From: an uncultured Rhodanobacteraceae bacterium
GTDB lineage: Bacteria > Pseudomonadota > Gammaproteobacteria > Xanthomonadales > Ahniellaceae
Length of the DNA stretch: 11,311 nt
Direction of reading: 5' to 3'
Assembly: GCA_937873105.1 (NCBI GenBank)
Contig: CALMWD010000132.1
Location: forward strand, 1 to 11,311
This document shows, piece by piece, positions 1 to 6,716 of the stretch. A program made the translations under genes and the position numbers. The notes under the pieces were generated by a model. It saw only the letters and a program-made list of their open reading frames with translations, did not search any database and had not been told where the DNA came from. Position 1 is the stretch's first letter. Every line of letters starts with the position of its first letter.

Positions 1-534
1 AGGCAGGCGCCGCCCGGCCATCACCGTCAGCAGATCGAGCATGCCGGACAACATCGCCAGCCGCGCACCGCGCCAGCCGGGCAGGCACAACAGCGCGTCG
101 GCGCGGGCCGGACTGTCGGCGCTGGCGGACTGGATGCGCCCGCCGCCGCGCGCCTGCAGCGGCGCCAGCGCGCGCGCATCGATGGCGTCGGCGCCGGGCA
201 CGGCATACACATCGAGCTGATGGCCCAGATCGAGCATGGCGCCGAGCACGTCGTGCACGTAGCGTGCGCCGCCGCCCCGATCGGCCGCGAACGGCTCGCA
301 GGCGATCGCGAGAAAGCGGCGCGGCCCCTCGGTCCTGGCCGTCGCCGGCAGCGGCGCCTGCAACGGCGCCAGTGCGTCCGCCCAGCGCCGCGACAGGGCC
401 AGCATCGGTTCCAGCAGCAGCGCCCGTTGCGCGCCGAGGCGGCGCGCCTTCGGGTCGGCCGTGGATTCGGCCGCAGCCATTTCCGCGGCGGCGAGATGCA
501 GGCGCTGAACGCGCGGCAACGCTTCGAGATTCAT
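1..534 (-). CDS. Unrecognised protein, C-terminus cut by window edge
   Basis: An open frame of 178 codons runs from ATG at 534-532 to the left edge without a stop, so the 3' end lies outside the window. The ATG overlaps the TGA of the upstream gene (ATGA at 534-531), and no Shine-Dalgarno motif precedes it, so translation probably depends on coupling to that gene. Residues 1-70 look helical and rich in Ala, Leu and Arg. From about residue 72 a more globular part begins (RRFLAIACEPF), followed by a glycine-rich turn (DRGGGARYVHDVL) and GHQLDVYAVPG. That pattern loosely recalls the N-terminal Rossmann half of GT-B glycosyltransferases (Gly-rich loop, helix, GH.hydrophobic strand). This is resemblance only; I do not recognise the family. 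Codon use matches the GC-rich neighbours. Confidence 0.75.
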   Translation of the reverse strand, partial: MNLEALPRVQRLHLAAAEMAAAESTADPKARRLGAQRALLLEPMLALSRRWADALAPLQAPLPATARTEGPRRFLAIACEPFAADRGGGARYVHDVLGAMLDLGHQLDVYAVPGADAIDARALAPLQARGGGRIQSASADSPARADALLCLPGWRGARLAMLSGMLDLLTVMAGRRLP

Positions 535-947
535 CGCGGCAGGTATTCGCGCATCTGCGCGTACAAGGGCGTCAGCGTGGCGATGGTGCAGGTTTGCGGC
601 GTGATCTCGTACGTGGTCTCGAAGTCCTCGTAGCTGCGCGCGCGCCACAGCCGGCCCTCGGGATCGATGACCAGCGAATGACCGACACCGCCGCGGAACA
701 CGTGCGAGCCGTCGGTGCCGCGATGCACGGCGCAGGTCCAGGGGCGATCGGGATGATGGGCGGCGACCCAGGCGGCGATCTCGCCGACGCGCCGCGCGAA
801 ACTTTCGGCGCGTTGCGCCGGCGGCAGGCGCAGCACCTCGGCGATCGCCTCGCCCAAGGGGCGCTCGCCGGGCGGGATCGAGATGCCGGACTGCAGCTCG
901 GTGGACCGTTCGGCGCCGTCGGCAGGCGCGCTCTGGGCGGAAGTCAT
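531..947 (-). CDS. Conserved-looking hypothetical protein, 138 aa
   Basis: First gene of the leftward pair; its TGA (533-531) overlaps the next gene's ATG. The protein has no signal peptide and no membrane segment. The first 25 residues look disordered (Ser, Ala, Pro rich). Residues 28-62 are probably helical. The second half holds the most characteristic sequence: HRGTDGSHVFRGGVGHS, VIDPEGRLWRARS and EDFETTY, ending with YAQMREYLPR. Conserved-looking His, Gly, Trp and Tyr residues suggest a compact alpha/beta domain. I recognise no named family and assign no function. ATG at 947 is taken as start; an in-frame TTG at 980 is possible but would extend into the likely promoter. The gene diverges from the M28 peptidase gene and probably shares its regulatory region at 948-1027. 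Confidence 0.72.
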   Translation of the reverse strand: MTSAQSAPADGAERSTELQSGISIPPGERPLGEAIAEVLRLPPAQRAESFARRVGEIAAWVAAHHPDRPWTCAVHRGTDGSHVFRGGVGHSLVIDPEGRLWRARSYEDFETTYEITPQTCTIATLTPLYAQMREYLPR

Positions 948-965
948 AGCGGCAGCATCGGCGCG

Positions 966-980
966 CGATCGGCCGATGTC
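966..980 (-). promoter_or_regulatory. Possible leftward -35 box with adjoining palindrome
   Basis: On the minus strand the bases at 980-975 read TTGACA, a perfect -35 consensus. Directly next to it, 966-975 is a perfect 10-base palindrome, ATCGGCCGAT. Both lie in the only gap between the divergent genes ending at 947 and starting at 1028. No good -10 box appears 16-18 bases further on (the best is TGCTGC), so the promoter is unproven. If real, the transcript would begin close to the ATG at 947. The palindrome could be an operator or chance in GC-rich DNA. Confidence 0.25.
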
Positions 981-1027
981 AACGCACGGCCTGATAGGCT
1001 GGCGCTTTCGATTGCCGGAGCCGGATC

Positions 1028-3943
1028 ATGCTGCATTCCCGTCTGTTGCCGTTCTCGATCGCGATGGCGCTGGCCGCGGCCGCAACCCAGGCGCGCCCGC
1101 TGCCGGCCGAGCCCGAAGCCTGCTTTCGCGAGGTCGCGACCACGCTCTCCGACGATGCGATGGAAGGCCGCGGCACCGGCACGAAGGGCAACGACATGGC
1201 CGCGCTCGCGATCGCCGAATGGATGGACGCGATCGGGCTGGCGGCACCGGCGCAGGGCCGCATGCAGCCGTTCGAGGCCAATACCGGCATCCGCGTCGGC
1301 GAACACAATGCGCTGAAGGACGCCGAATACGCGAAGGACTGGATTCCGCTCGGCTTCTCGAAGTCGGGCGAGTTCGCGGGCGAGCTCGTGTTCGCGGGCT
1401 ACGGCATCCGCGCCAGGGACCTGAACTACGACGATTACGCCGGCCTGGACGTGAAGGGCAAGATCGTGCTCGCCCTGCGTTACGAGCCGGGCGAGACCGA
1501 CGAGCAATCGCCGTTCGACGGCAAGAAGCCGACCCGGTATTCCGACCTGCGCAGCAAGGCCATCCAGGCGCGCGAAGCCGGCGCCGCGGCCCTGATCCTG
1601 GTCGCGCCGCCGCAGTCGCCGGACGAACCCGACAAGCTGCCGCCGCTGAAGACCATGGGCCCGCTGTCCGATGCCGGCATCCCGGTACTGCAGGTTACGC
1701 GCGCCCAGGCCGATCGCTGGCTGGCGGCGAGCGGCACCACGCTCGCGAAAGCACAGGCGGCGATCGACACGACCTACCGGCCCGCCTCGTTCGCGCTGAA
1801 AGGTGCGCGCGCCGAAGGTCGCGTCGATCTGCATCCGGTGATCGCGAAGACGCAAAACGTCGTCGGCGTGTTGCCGGGTCGCGGTGCATTGGCGAACGAG
1901 GTCGTGGTCGTCGGCGCGCATTTCGACCATCTCGGCTGGGGCGGCCAGGGCAGCTTCAAGCCCGACCTGCGCGCCATCCACAACGGCGCCGACGACAATG
2001 CCTCGGGCGTGGCCGGCCTGCTCTGCGCGGCGAATCTGCTGGCGGCGCGCGACGCCGAACCGATGGAACGCCGCAGCCTGATGTTCGTCGGCTTCTCGGC
2101 CGAGGAGATCGGGCTCGGCGGCAGCGCCTGGTTCGTCGAACACCTGCCGGGCGGCCGCATCGCCGATGTCGCCGCGATGATCAACCTCGACATGGTCGGA
2201 CGCATGAGCGAGGGCAAGCTGAACCTGCTCGGCGCCGACAGCTCGAAGGCCTGGGAGGCCATCGTCGCGGAAGCGAACAAGGCGGCGCCGACGGTGACGA
2301 TCCATGCCGGCGGCGACGGTTATGGCCCCAGCGATCATTCCAGTTTCTACGCGGCCGGCGTGCCGGTCGTGCACCTGTTCACCGGCGCACACGAGCAATA
2401 CCACTCGCCCGAGGACGACGCCGCGTTGTTGAACGTCGAAGGCGGCGCCGACGTGGCGCGCATCACTGCCGCCCTGGCCGAGGGCGTGCGCCGCGGCCCG
2501 CGCCCCGACTACGTGCGCACCAGCGCCGCGTCGCCGACCGCAGGCGACAGCCGCGGCTACGGCGCCTACTTCGGATCGGTGCCGGACTATTCGGCGATGG
2601 AAGCGACCAGCGGCGGCGTCAAGCTCAGCGACGTGCGTCCGAACAGCCCGGCCGAGAAGGGCGGTCTGAAGAAGGGCGACGTGATCGTCGGCATGGCCGG
2701 CATCACCATCAACAACCTCTACGACATGACCTTCGTGCTGCGCGAGCACAAGCCCGGCGACACCATCGACGTGGTGGTGAAGCGCGACGGCGCCGAACTG
2801 AAGCTGCGCGCGACCCTGTCGCAACGACCGGGCGAGGCCGCACCGGCCGCGCATCCGCCCGCGGGCGCGCCCGCGGCGAAAGAAGCCGCGTCGCCGGTGA
2901 AACACGCGAGCTTCGCCGTCGGTGCCGAGGCGGCGACGGCGGGCGACTGGTCGCCGCGCGCCGGCAAGGCCGTGCCCGAACTGATGCGTGCCGACGAACC
3001 GCATCTCGCCGACCTGCGCCGCCTCACCTTCGGCGGCGACAATGCCGAAGCCTACTGGTCGCCGGACGGACGCAGGCTCAGCTTCCAGCGCACCCCGCCG
3101 GGCGGCGAATGCGACGCGCAGTACGTGCTCGATCTCGACAGCGGCCAGGTCGACCTGGTCTCGAGCGGCGAGGGCCGCACCACCTGCGGCTACTTCGATT
3201 TCCCGAAGGGCGATTCGTTGGTCTACGCGACCACCGAAGCGGCGTCGGCGCAGTGCCCCGCGAAACCGGACTATTCCCAGGGTTATGTCTGGGCGATCTA
3301 CGACAGCTTCGACATCGTGCGCCGCGACGCCGCGGGCCGGACCACGCCGCTCATCGCCGGACCCGGCTACGACGCCGAAGCCACCGAATGCTTCAAGGAT
3401 GGCCGCATCCTGTTCACCAGCACGCGCAACGGCGATCTCGACCTCTACGTCGCCGACCACGACGGCGGCCAGGTCAGGCAGCTGACGAACCTGCCCGGCT
3501 ATGACGGCGGCGCCTTCTTCACGCCGGATTGCTCGAAGATCGTCTGGCGCGCCTCGCGTCCGGAAGGCCAGGCCCTCGCCGACTACCAGCGCCTGCTGAA
3601 ACAGAACCTGGTGCGGCCGAGCCAGCTCGAGATCTTCGTCATGGACGCCGACGGCTCGAACGTCCGGCAACTGACGACGCACGGCGTCGGCAGCTTCGCG
3701 CCCTACCCCACGCCCGACGGCCGCGGCGTGCTGTATTCGACCAATGCCGGCGCCGACGCGCGCGAGTTCGACCTGCGCTTCGTGTCTTGGGACGGCGAGG
3801 AACGCCGCATCACCACGGCGCCGGGTTTCGACGGCTTCCCGATGTTCTCGCCGGACGGACGCTGGCTGGTGTTCGCCAGCAATCGCGCGAACAAGGAAGG
3901 CGCCCGCGACACCGATCTCTACATCGCGCGCTGGGTGCCCTGA
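1028..3943 (+). CDS. Secreted M28 metallopeptidase with PDZ and TolB-like repeats
   Basis: 971 aa. ATG 1028 follows GGAG at 1016-1019. Residues 1-22 form a signal peptide ending in a Thr-Gln-Ala cleavage site, so the enzyme acts in the periplasm or outside the cell. Residues about 119-245 form a PA-like insert (DVKGKIVLALR, then an AREAGAAALILV helix-strand). The M28 dizinc aminopeptidase core follows, with all ligands visible: H298 in GAHFDHLG, D322 in NGADDNASG, catalytic base E359 and ligand E360 in FSAEEIG, D388 in NLDMVGR, and H459 in QYHSPED. A PDZ domain spans about 513-600 (NSPAEKGGLKKGDVIVG). After an Ala/Pro-rich linker (about 601-624), PD40/TolB-like repeats run from about 660 to the end (YWSPDGRRLSFQ, FFTPDCSKIVWR, MFSPDGRWLVFASNR). 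The N-terminal half fits peptide hydrolysis by known family chemistry; substrate choice by the PDZ and propeller is inference. Plain M28 enzymes are about half this length. It ends tail-to-tail with the MFS gene. Confidence 0.95.
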   Translation: MLHSRLLPFSIAMALAAAATQARPLPAEPEACFREVATTLSDDAMEGRGTGTKGNDMAALAIAEWMDAIGLAAPAQGRMQPFEANTGIRVGEHNALKDAEYAKDWIPLGFSKSGEFAGELVFAGYGIRARDLNYDDYAGLDVKGKIVLALRYEPGETDEQSPFDGKKPTRYSDLRSKAIQAREAGAAALILVAPPQSPDEPDKLPPLKTMGPLSDAGIPVLQVTRAQADRWLAASGTTLAKAQAAIDTTYRPASFALKGARAEGRVDLHPVIAKTQNVVGVLPGRGALANEVVVVGAHFDHLGWGGQGSFKPDLRAIHNGADDNASGVAGLLCAANLLAARDAEPMERRSLMFVGFSAEEIGLGGSAWFVEHLPGGRIADVAAMINLDMVGRMSEGKLNLLGADSSKAWEAIVAEANKAAPTVTIHAGGDGYGPSDHSSFYAAGVPVVHLFTGAHEQYHSPEDDAALLNVEGGADVARITAALAEGVRRGPRPDYVRTSAASPTAGDSRGYGAYFGSVPDYSAMEATSGGVKLSDVRPNSPAEKGGLKKGDVIVGMAGITINNLYDMTFVLREHKPGDTIDVVVKRDGAELKLRATLSQRPGEAAPAAHPPAGAPAAKEAASPVKHASFAVGAEAATAGDWSPRAGKAVPELMRADEPHLADLRRLTFGGDNAEAYWSPDGRRLSFQRTPPGGECDAQYVLDLDSGQVDLVSSGEGRTTCGYFDFPKGDSLVYATTEAASAQCPAKPDYSQGYVWAIYDSFDIVRRDAAGRTTPLIAGPGYDAEATECFKDGRILFTSTRNGDLDLYVADHDGGQVRQLTNLPGYDGGAFFTPDCSKIVWRASRPEGQALADYQRLLKQNLVRPSQLEIFVMDADGSNVRQLTTHGVGSFAPYPTPDGRGVLYSTNAGADAREFDLRFVSWDGEERRITTAPGFDGFPMFSPDGRWLVFASNRANKEGARDTDLYIARWVP

Positions 3944-5176
3944 TCAGGCGGCGGCGGGCCGCGTCGCCCGCCACGCCACCGCGATCGCGGCCACAAGCAG
4001 CAGGGCGGCCATCAGCATCGGCGCGCCCGGCAGCTGCCTGGCGCGCTGCGGTCCGATGAAGGCGGCGAAGGTTTGCGTGAACAGGCCGGGACCGATCAGG
4101 CCGGCCACGCCCATCAGGCTCGACAGCCCGCCCTGCAACCGTCCCTGCTCGTGTGGTTCCAGGTGCGAGGTCATCAGCGACTGGCCGGCCGGTCCCGCCA
4201 GCCCCCAGAAGGCCATGACCGGAATCCCGGCCAGCATCCACCAGCCGTTCGGGGCGAGGCCGTAGACCACGAAGCCGGCGACGCCGAAGCCGAGCCCGAT
4301 CGCCAGCGCGCGGCGTTCGCCGAGCTTCGGCACCAGCCGGCGCGTCAGCCCCGCCTGCACGATGGCCGAGGCGATGCCGACCAGGCCGAGCGCGATGCCG
4401 ACCTCCTTCGGACCCCAGTGGTAGCGGTAGGCGGTGTAGAGCACGAAGGTGCTCGGCAGCACGTAATGCGCGAGGCTGGACAGGAAATGCACGCTGGCCA
4501 GCGGCAGCAGGCGGTCGTGGTTCTTCAGCCACAGCAGCGCGCCGAGCGGGTTCGCGGTCTTCCAGACGAAACGCGGCGTCCGCTTTTCCGGCGGCAGCGA
4601 TTCCGGCAGGACGAACCAGCCGTAGCCGAAGTTCGCCAGGCTCATGCCCGCGGCGACCCAGAACGGCAGGCGTGGATCGATGTCGCCGAGCAGTCCGCCG
4701 AGCGCCGGACCGATCACGAAGCCGATGCCGAACGCGGCACCGATCATGCCGAAGGCGCCGGCGCGCTTCTCGGCCGGGGTCACGTCGGCGATGTAGGCGC
4801 CGGCGGTGGTGATGCTGGCCGCGGTGATGCCCGAGATGGCGCGGCCGACGAACAGCCAGGACAGCGTCGGCGCCAGCGCCATGAAGATGTAGTCGAGCCC
4901 GAGGCCGAGATTGGAGAGCAGCACCACCGGCCGCCGTCCGTAGCGGTCCGACAGCGTGCCGAGGATCGGCGAGCACAGGAACTGCATCGCCGCCCACAAC
5001 ATGCCGGCGTAACCGTAATAACGCGCCGCCAGCGCGATGTCGTTGCCGAGGAACTGTTCGAACAGGTGCGGCAGCACCGGAATGATCATGCCGAGCGCGA
5101 GGATGTCGAGCGCGACGGTGATCAGGATGAAGATCAGCGCGGCCTTGCGGACCGGCGTGTGGGCGGGTTCGGTCAT
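3944..5176 (-). CDS. MFS efflux transporter, TCR/Tet-like (DHA1)
   Basis: 410 aa with about 12 membrane segments, typical of drug:H+ antiporters. Family signatures are clear: VALDILALGMIIPVLP in TM1 (Asp24), motif A GTLSDRYGRRP at 73-83, GLDYIFMA with Asp95, GAYIADVTPAEKR after TM4, and a motif-C-like Gly-rich TM5 at 143-164. These align by eye with tetracycline efflux proteins, where the Asp in TM1 and the Asp after motif A are functionally important. The TM8 His and TM9 Asp of classic TetA proteins appear to be replaced by Ser and Gly (GFGVAGFVVYG). Tetracycline is therefore an unsafe substrate call, and a generic exporter is more likely. The start is ATG 5176, with a weak GAG upstream and a -10-like TATATC at 5229-5224 on the minus strand but no matching -35. 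No TetR-type regulator is adjacent. Its stop (TCA at 3944-3946 on plus) abuts the peptidase stop. Confidence 0.93.
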   Translation of the reverse strand: MTEPAHTPVRKAALIFILITVALDILALGMIIPVLPHLFEQFLGNDIALAARYYGYAGMLWAAMQFLCSPILGTLSDRYGRRPVVLLSNLGLGLDYIFMALAPTLSWLFVGRAISGITAASITTAGAYIADVTPAEKRAGAFGMIGAAFGIGFVIGPALGGLLGDIDPRLPFWVAAGMSLANFGYGWFVLPESLPPEKRTPRFVWKTANPLGALLWLKNHDRLLPLASVHFLSSLAHYVLPSTFVLYTAYRYHWGPKEVGIALGLVGIASAIVQAGLTRRLVPKLGERRALAIGLGFGVAGFVVYGLAPNGWWMLAGIPVMAFWGLAGPAGQSLMTSHLEPHEQGRLQGGLSSLMGVAGLIGPGLFTQTFAAFIGPQRARQLPGAPMLMAALLLVAAIAVAWRATRPAAA

Positions 5177-5271
5177 GGGGGATCTCGGAGCGAGGACGCG
5201 AGGCTAGCGCTTCAACGCCTGCCGATATAGCGGTCGCGCATCGCGCGCAGGGGCAGGGCGGGCTTTTCAGC

Positions 5272-5439
5272 ATCCAAGTCGATCTCAATCCCGCCGATAA
5301 CTTATTCTGCGGTGGCCAGTACACGACGCTGAGTGACTTCAACGACTGGGCCAATCTGGTCCTTTCGACACTGCCCGGGTCACCGGGCGGCGGCGCACCT
5401 GCCGGCAGCATCAAATGTCAAGACACGCCAGCCCAATAG
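5272..5439 (+). pseudogene. 3' remnant of a secreted protein gene
   Basis: In the frame that stops with TAG at 5437-5439, the bases from 5278 encode 53 residues that read like real protein: VDLNPADNLFCGG, then YTTLSDFNDWANLVLS, then a Gly/Pro-rich tail. The DLNPADN piece resembles an EF-hand/dockerin-like calcium loop. The xFNDWxNL pattern is one I associate with the C-terminal region of large secreted bacterial proteins that carry DxNxDG loops. No ATG, GTG or TTG occurs in this frame from 5182 to the stop, so it cannot be translated independently. I read it as the surviving end of a gene whose 5' part was lost at about 5270, near the start of the MFS gene. The stop lies 16 bases before the next gene's ATG, so both may once have formed one operon. 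An untranslated coincidence is possible but less likely given the protein-like composition. Confidence 0.5.
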
Positions 5440-5444
5440 TTGGC

Positions 5445-5450
5445 AAGGAG
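5445..5450 (+). promoter_or_regulatory. Strong ribosome binding site fixing the CTERM gene start
   Basis: AAGGAG, a near-perfect Shine-Dalgarno core, lies five bases before ATG 5456. It decides the start: the frame stays open back to 5333, but that extension has no ribosome binding site, overlaps the remnant gene in another frame, and would bury the signal peptide. Confidence 0.8.
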
Positions 5451-5455
5451 CGATC

Positions 5456-5938
5456 ATGCGCAACTTGGGTTTTCTAATTCTGATGCTTGTCGCCACCGCC
5501 GCCGCTGGCCAAGATCCTCGTTTCAGCTTCACAGCCGTACCCAATCCGCCGGCATCAAATCAGCCTTTCGAGATTCGCGTGACCGTGGCAGCACTGTATT
5601 GCTACGTGCTGCCCAATGCGCTAACGATTTCGCAGCCTGCCGCCAACGTCGTTCAATACGAGCTGCGCATGGTGGACTCCTGCCTTCCGCTCCCTGAGCA
5701 GCAGCGAACGTATACCGTGCCAGCGCTGCCAGCAGGCCAATACACGCTTCGCCTGGCTGCATGCGCAGCCCCGCCGGCACAACTGCCAACGGCGCCATGC
5801 GGCATGGTCGCTGAGCGATCCATTGTTGTCGCACCCATGATCGAACCACGCGCCATTCCGGCTTTGTCGCCGCTCGCAATGTCGCTACTCGCAGCCGTGA
5901 TGGCCGTGCTCGGAGCGTTCTTCCTGCGCCGCCCTTGA
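5456..5938 (+). CDS. Secreted Ig-like protein with IPTL-CTERM-like sorting signal
   Basis: 160 aa. Residues 1-18 are a signal peptide (basic start, hydrophobic core FLILMLVATAAAG). Residues 19-128 look like one all-beta, Ig-like domain: FTAVPNPPASNQPFEIRVTV at the start and VPALPAGQYTLRL near the end, with four cysteines (49, 76, 103, 115) that could form two disulphides in the periplasm. The C-terminus has the three-part layout of exosortase substrates: IPALSPLAM (from 134), a hydrophobic stretch at about 140-156, then Arg-Arg-Pro. This closely resembles the IPTL-CTERM signal, although the usual Trp-Gly after IPTLxx is absent. By family knowledge such proteins are processed by a dedicated exosortase and displayed or released at the surface; no exosortase gene is in this window. 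The ligand or role is unknown. Composition is less GC-rich than its neighbours, which suggests transfer or fast evolution. Confidence 0.85.
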   Translation: MRNLGFLILMLVATAAAGQDPRFSFTAVPNPPASNQPFEIRVTVAALYCYVLPNALTISQPAANVVQYELRMVDSCLPLPEQQRTYTVPALPAGQYTLRLAACAAPPAQLPTAPCGMVAERSIVVAPMIEPRAIPALSPLAMSLLAAVMAVLGAFFLRRP

Positions 5939-6149
5939 CGCACATCGGTCGCCCGCGGCCACTGCTGCGCTCCATGCAGCACACGCAAAGCCGAAACTGC
6001 CTGCGTCGTGTCCCTGACCTGATATGCGGCGAAGAATGGCGTCCATGTGACCCAAGAGCTCGCGCGTTGCCTCCGTCGGTACGAGGATCGGCCGAAGCGA
6101 CCGACCAACGCATCATGCACGAGTTGCAGCCTCGCGCTAGCCTAGCCGC
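5939..6149. other. Intergenic region before the sigma factor gene
   Basis: These 211 bases separate the CTERM gene from the sigma gene. A small hairpin is possible (TGCTGC 5963-5968 with GCAGCA 5976-5981) but has no T-run, so it is a weak terminator candidate at best. No convincing housekeeping promoter and no clear ECF-type pair (GGAAC-like -35 with GTC-like -10) is visible, although the sigma operon's promoter should lie here. Reading frames across it are short and Arg-rich, and I call none as a gene. Confidence 0.4.
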
Positions 6150-6716
6150 ATGGGATTCGACGCCGAACTCACACAAGCCTTGAACAGCGACGATCGCGGC
6201 GCCCGCGACCGGCTGCTCGGCGTCGTGCACGAGGAACTGCGTCGCATCGCCCGCGCCGAACTGTCGCGCCATCGCCGCGGCGAAACCCTGAACACCCAGG
6301 CCCTGGTCAACGAGGCCTACCTGAAGCTGTTCGGCGCCGCCGGCGCCCACTTCGAGAACCGCAAGCATTTCTTCGCGACCGCCGCCCGGGCGATGCGCCA
6401 GATCGTCATCGACCACGCCCGCGCGCATCTCGCCGAATGCCGCGGCGCCGGTGCCGAACACGTGTCGCTGGACGTGCTCGAGGGCGCGCCGCTGCCGATC
6501 GACGCCCAGGCCGAGCAGCTGATCGGCATCGACGCCGCGCTCGGCAAGCTCGAACAGCTCGATCCGCGCCTGGCCGAGGTGGTCGAACTGCGCTTCTTCG
6601 CCGGGCTCGAGGTCGAGCAGGTCGCCGAACTGCTCGGCGTCTCGGCGCCGACCGTCAAGCGCGACACCCGCACCGCAAAGGCGTTCCTGGCACGCGAACT
6701 GGGCGCCCGCGCGTGA
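6150..6716 (+). CDS. ECF-type RNA polymerase sigma factor (Sigma70_ECF family)
   Basis: 188 aa, the usual length for this family (PF07638; TIGR02999-like). Region 2 spans about 47-95: ALVNEAYLKLFG, then ENRKHFFATAARAMRQIVID, the characteristic -10-recognition helix signature. After a linker, region 4 occupies about 137-183 (RLAEVVELRFFAGLEVEQVA, then the recognition helix LGVSAPTVKRDTRTA). It directs core RNA polymerase to a small set of promoters. The family commonly sits next to serine/threonine kinases, and no typical anti-sigma gene is present here. Instead the TGA at 6714-6716 overlaps the GTG start of a channel gene. ATG 6150 is the only start upstream of region 2, because an in-frame TAG stands at 6138-6140. 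No Shine-Dalgarno motif precedes it, so initiation is weak or leaderless. What activates the sigma factor is unknown. Confidence 0.95.
   Translation: MGFDAELTQALNSDDRGARDRLLGVVHEELRRIARAELSRHRRGETLNTQALVNEAYLKLFGAAGAHFENRKHFFATAARAMRQIVIDHARAHLAECRGAGAEHVSLDVLEGAPLPIDAQAEQLIGIDAALGKLEQLDPRLAEVVELRFFAGLEVEQVAELLGVSAPTVKRDTRTAKAFLARELGARA

Larger units (their letters stand above)
5270..6149. other. Less GC-rich islet, possibly acquired
   Basis: Base composition falls clearly here. Bases 5281-5340 and 5521-5580 each have 32 G/C of 60, and 6001-6060 has 35 of 60, against 46 of 60 in 6481-6540 inside the sigma gene. Codons rare elsewhere in the window (TTA, AAT, CAA, GCA) are frequent. The islet holds the remnant gene and the CTERM protein gene. 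I see no integrase, transposase, tRNA or flanking direct repeat, so the mechanism of arrival is unknown. Relaxed selection on a non-essential surface protein could also explain it. Confidence 0.45.

Noticed and set aside
264..1316. 350-codon plus-strand frame across the left gene pair
   Set aside because: Low-complexity Arg/Ala/Pro composition, and it crosses both the divergent gap and the peptidase start.
2855..2880. GC-rich palindromic runs in the peptidase gene as a regulatory hairpin
   Set aside because: They encode the Ala/Pro linker, and such self-complementarity is expected from GCG/CGC-rich codons.
883..3504. 873-codon plus-strand frame overlapping the peptidase gene
   Set aside because: Extremely Arg-rich with no recognisable motif; an out-of-frame shadow of the M28 gene.
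944..3682. 912-codon open frame on the minus strand opposite the peptidase gene
   Set aside because: It lies wholly antisense to a gene with intact catalytic motifs. Its composition (Arg, Ala, Gly, Val, His rich, no domain or signal) is that of a mirror frame in GC-rich DNA.
3810..5414. 534-codon minus-strand frame over the transporter
   Set aside because: Arg/His-rich without membrane segments, whereas the overlapping 410-aa frame is a clear MFS protein.
5963..5981. Hairpin TGCTGC...GCAGCA after the CTERM gene as a terminator
   Set aside because: Only six pairs and no following T-run, too weak to call as an intrinsic terminator.
5653..6120. 155-codon minus-strand frame opposite the CTERM gene
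   Set aside because: Overlaps a well-supported secreted protein gene with a perfect ribosome binding site; no recognisable domain.
5935..6183. 82-codon plus-strand frame between the CTERM and sigma genes
   Set aside because: Starts with TTG without a ribosome binding site, is Arg-rich with no motif, and runs into the sigma gene in another frame.
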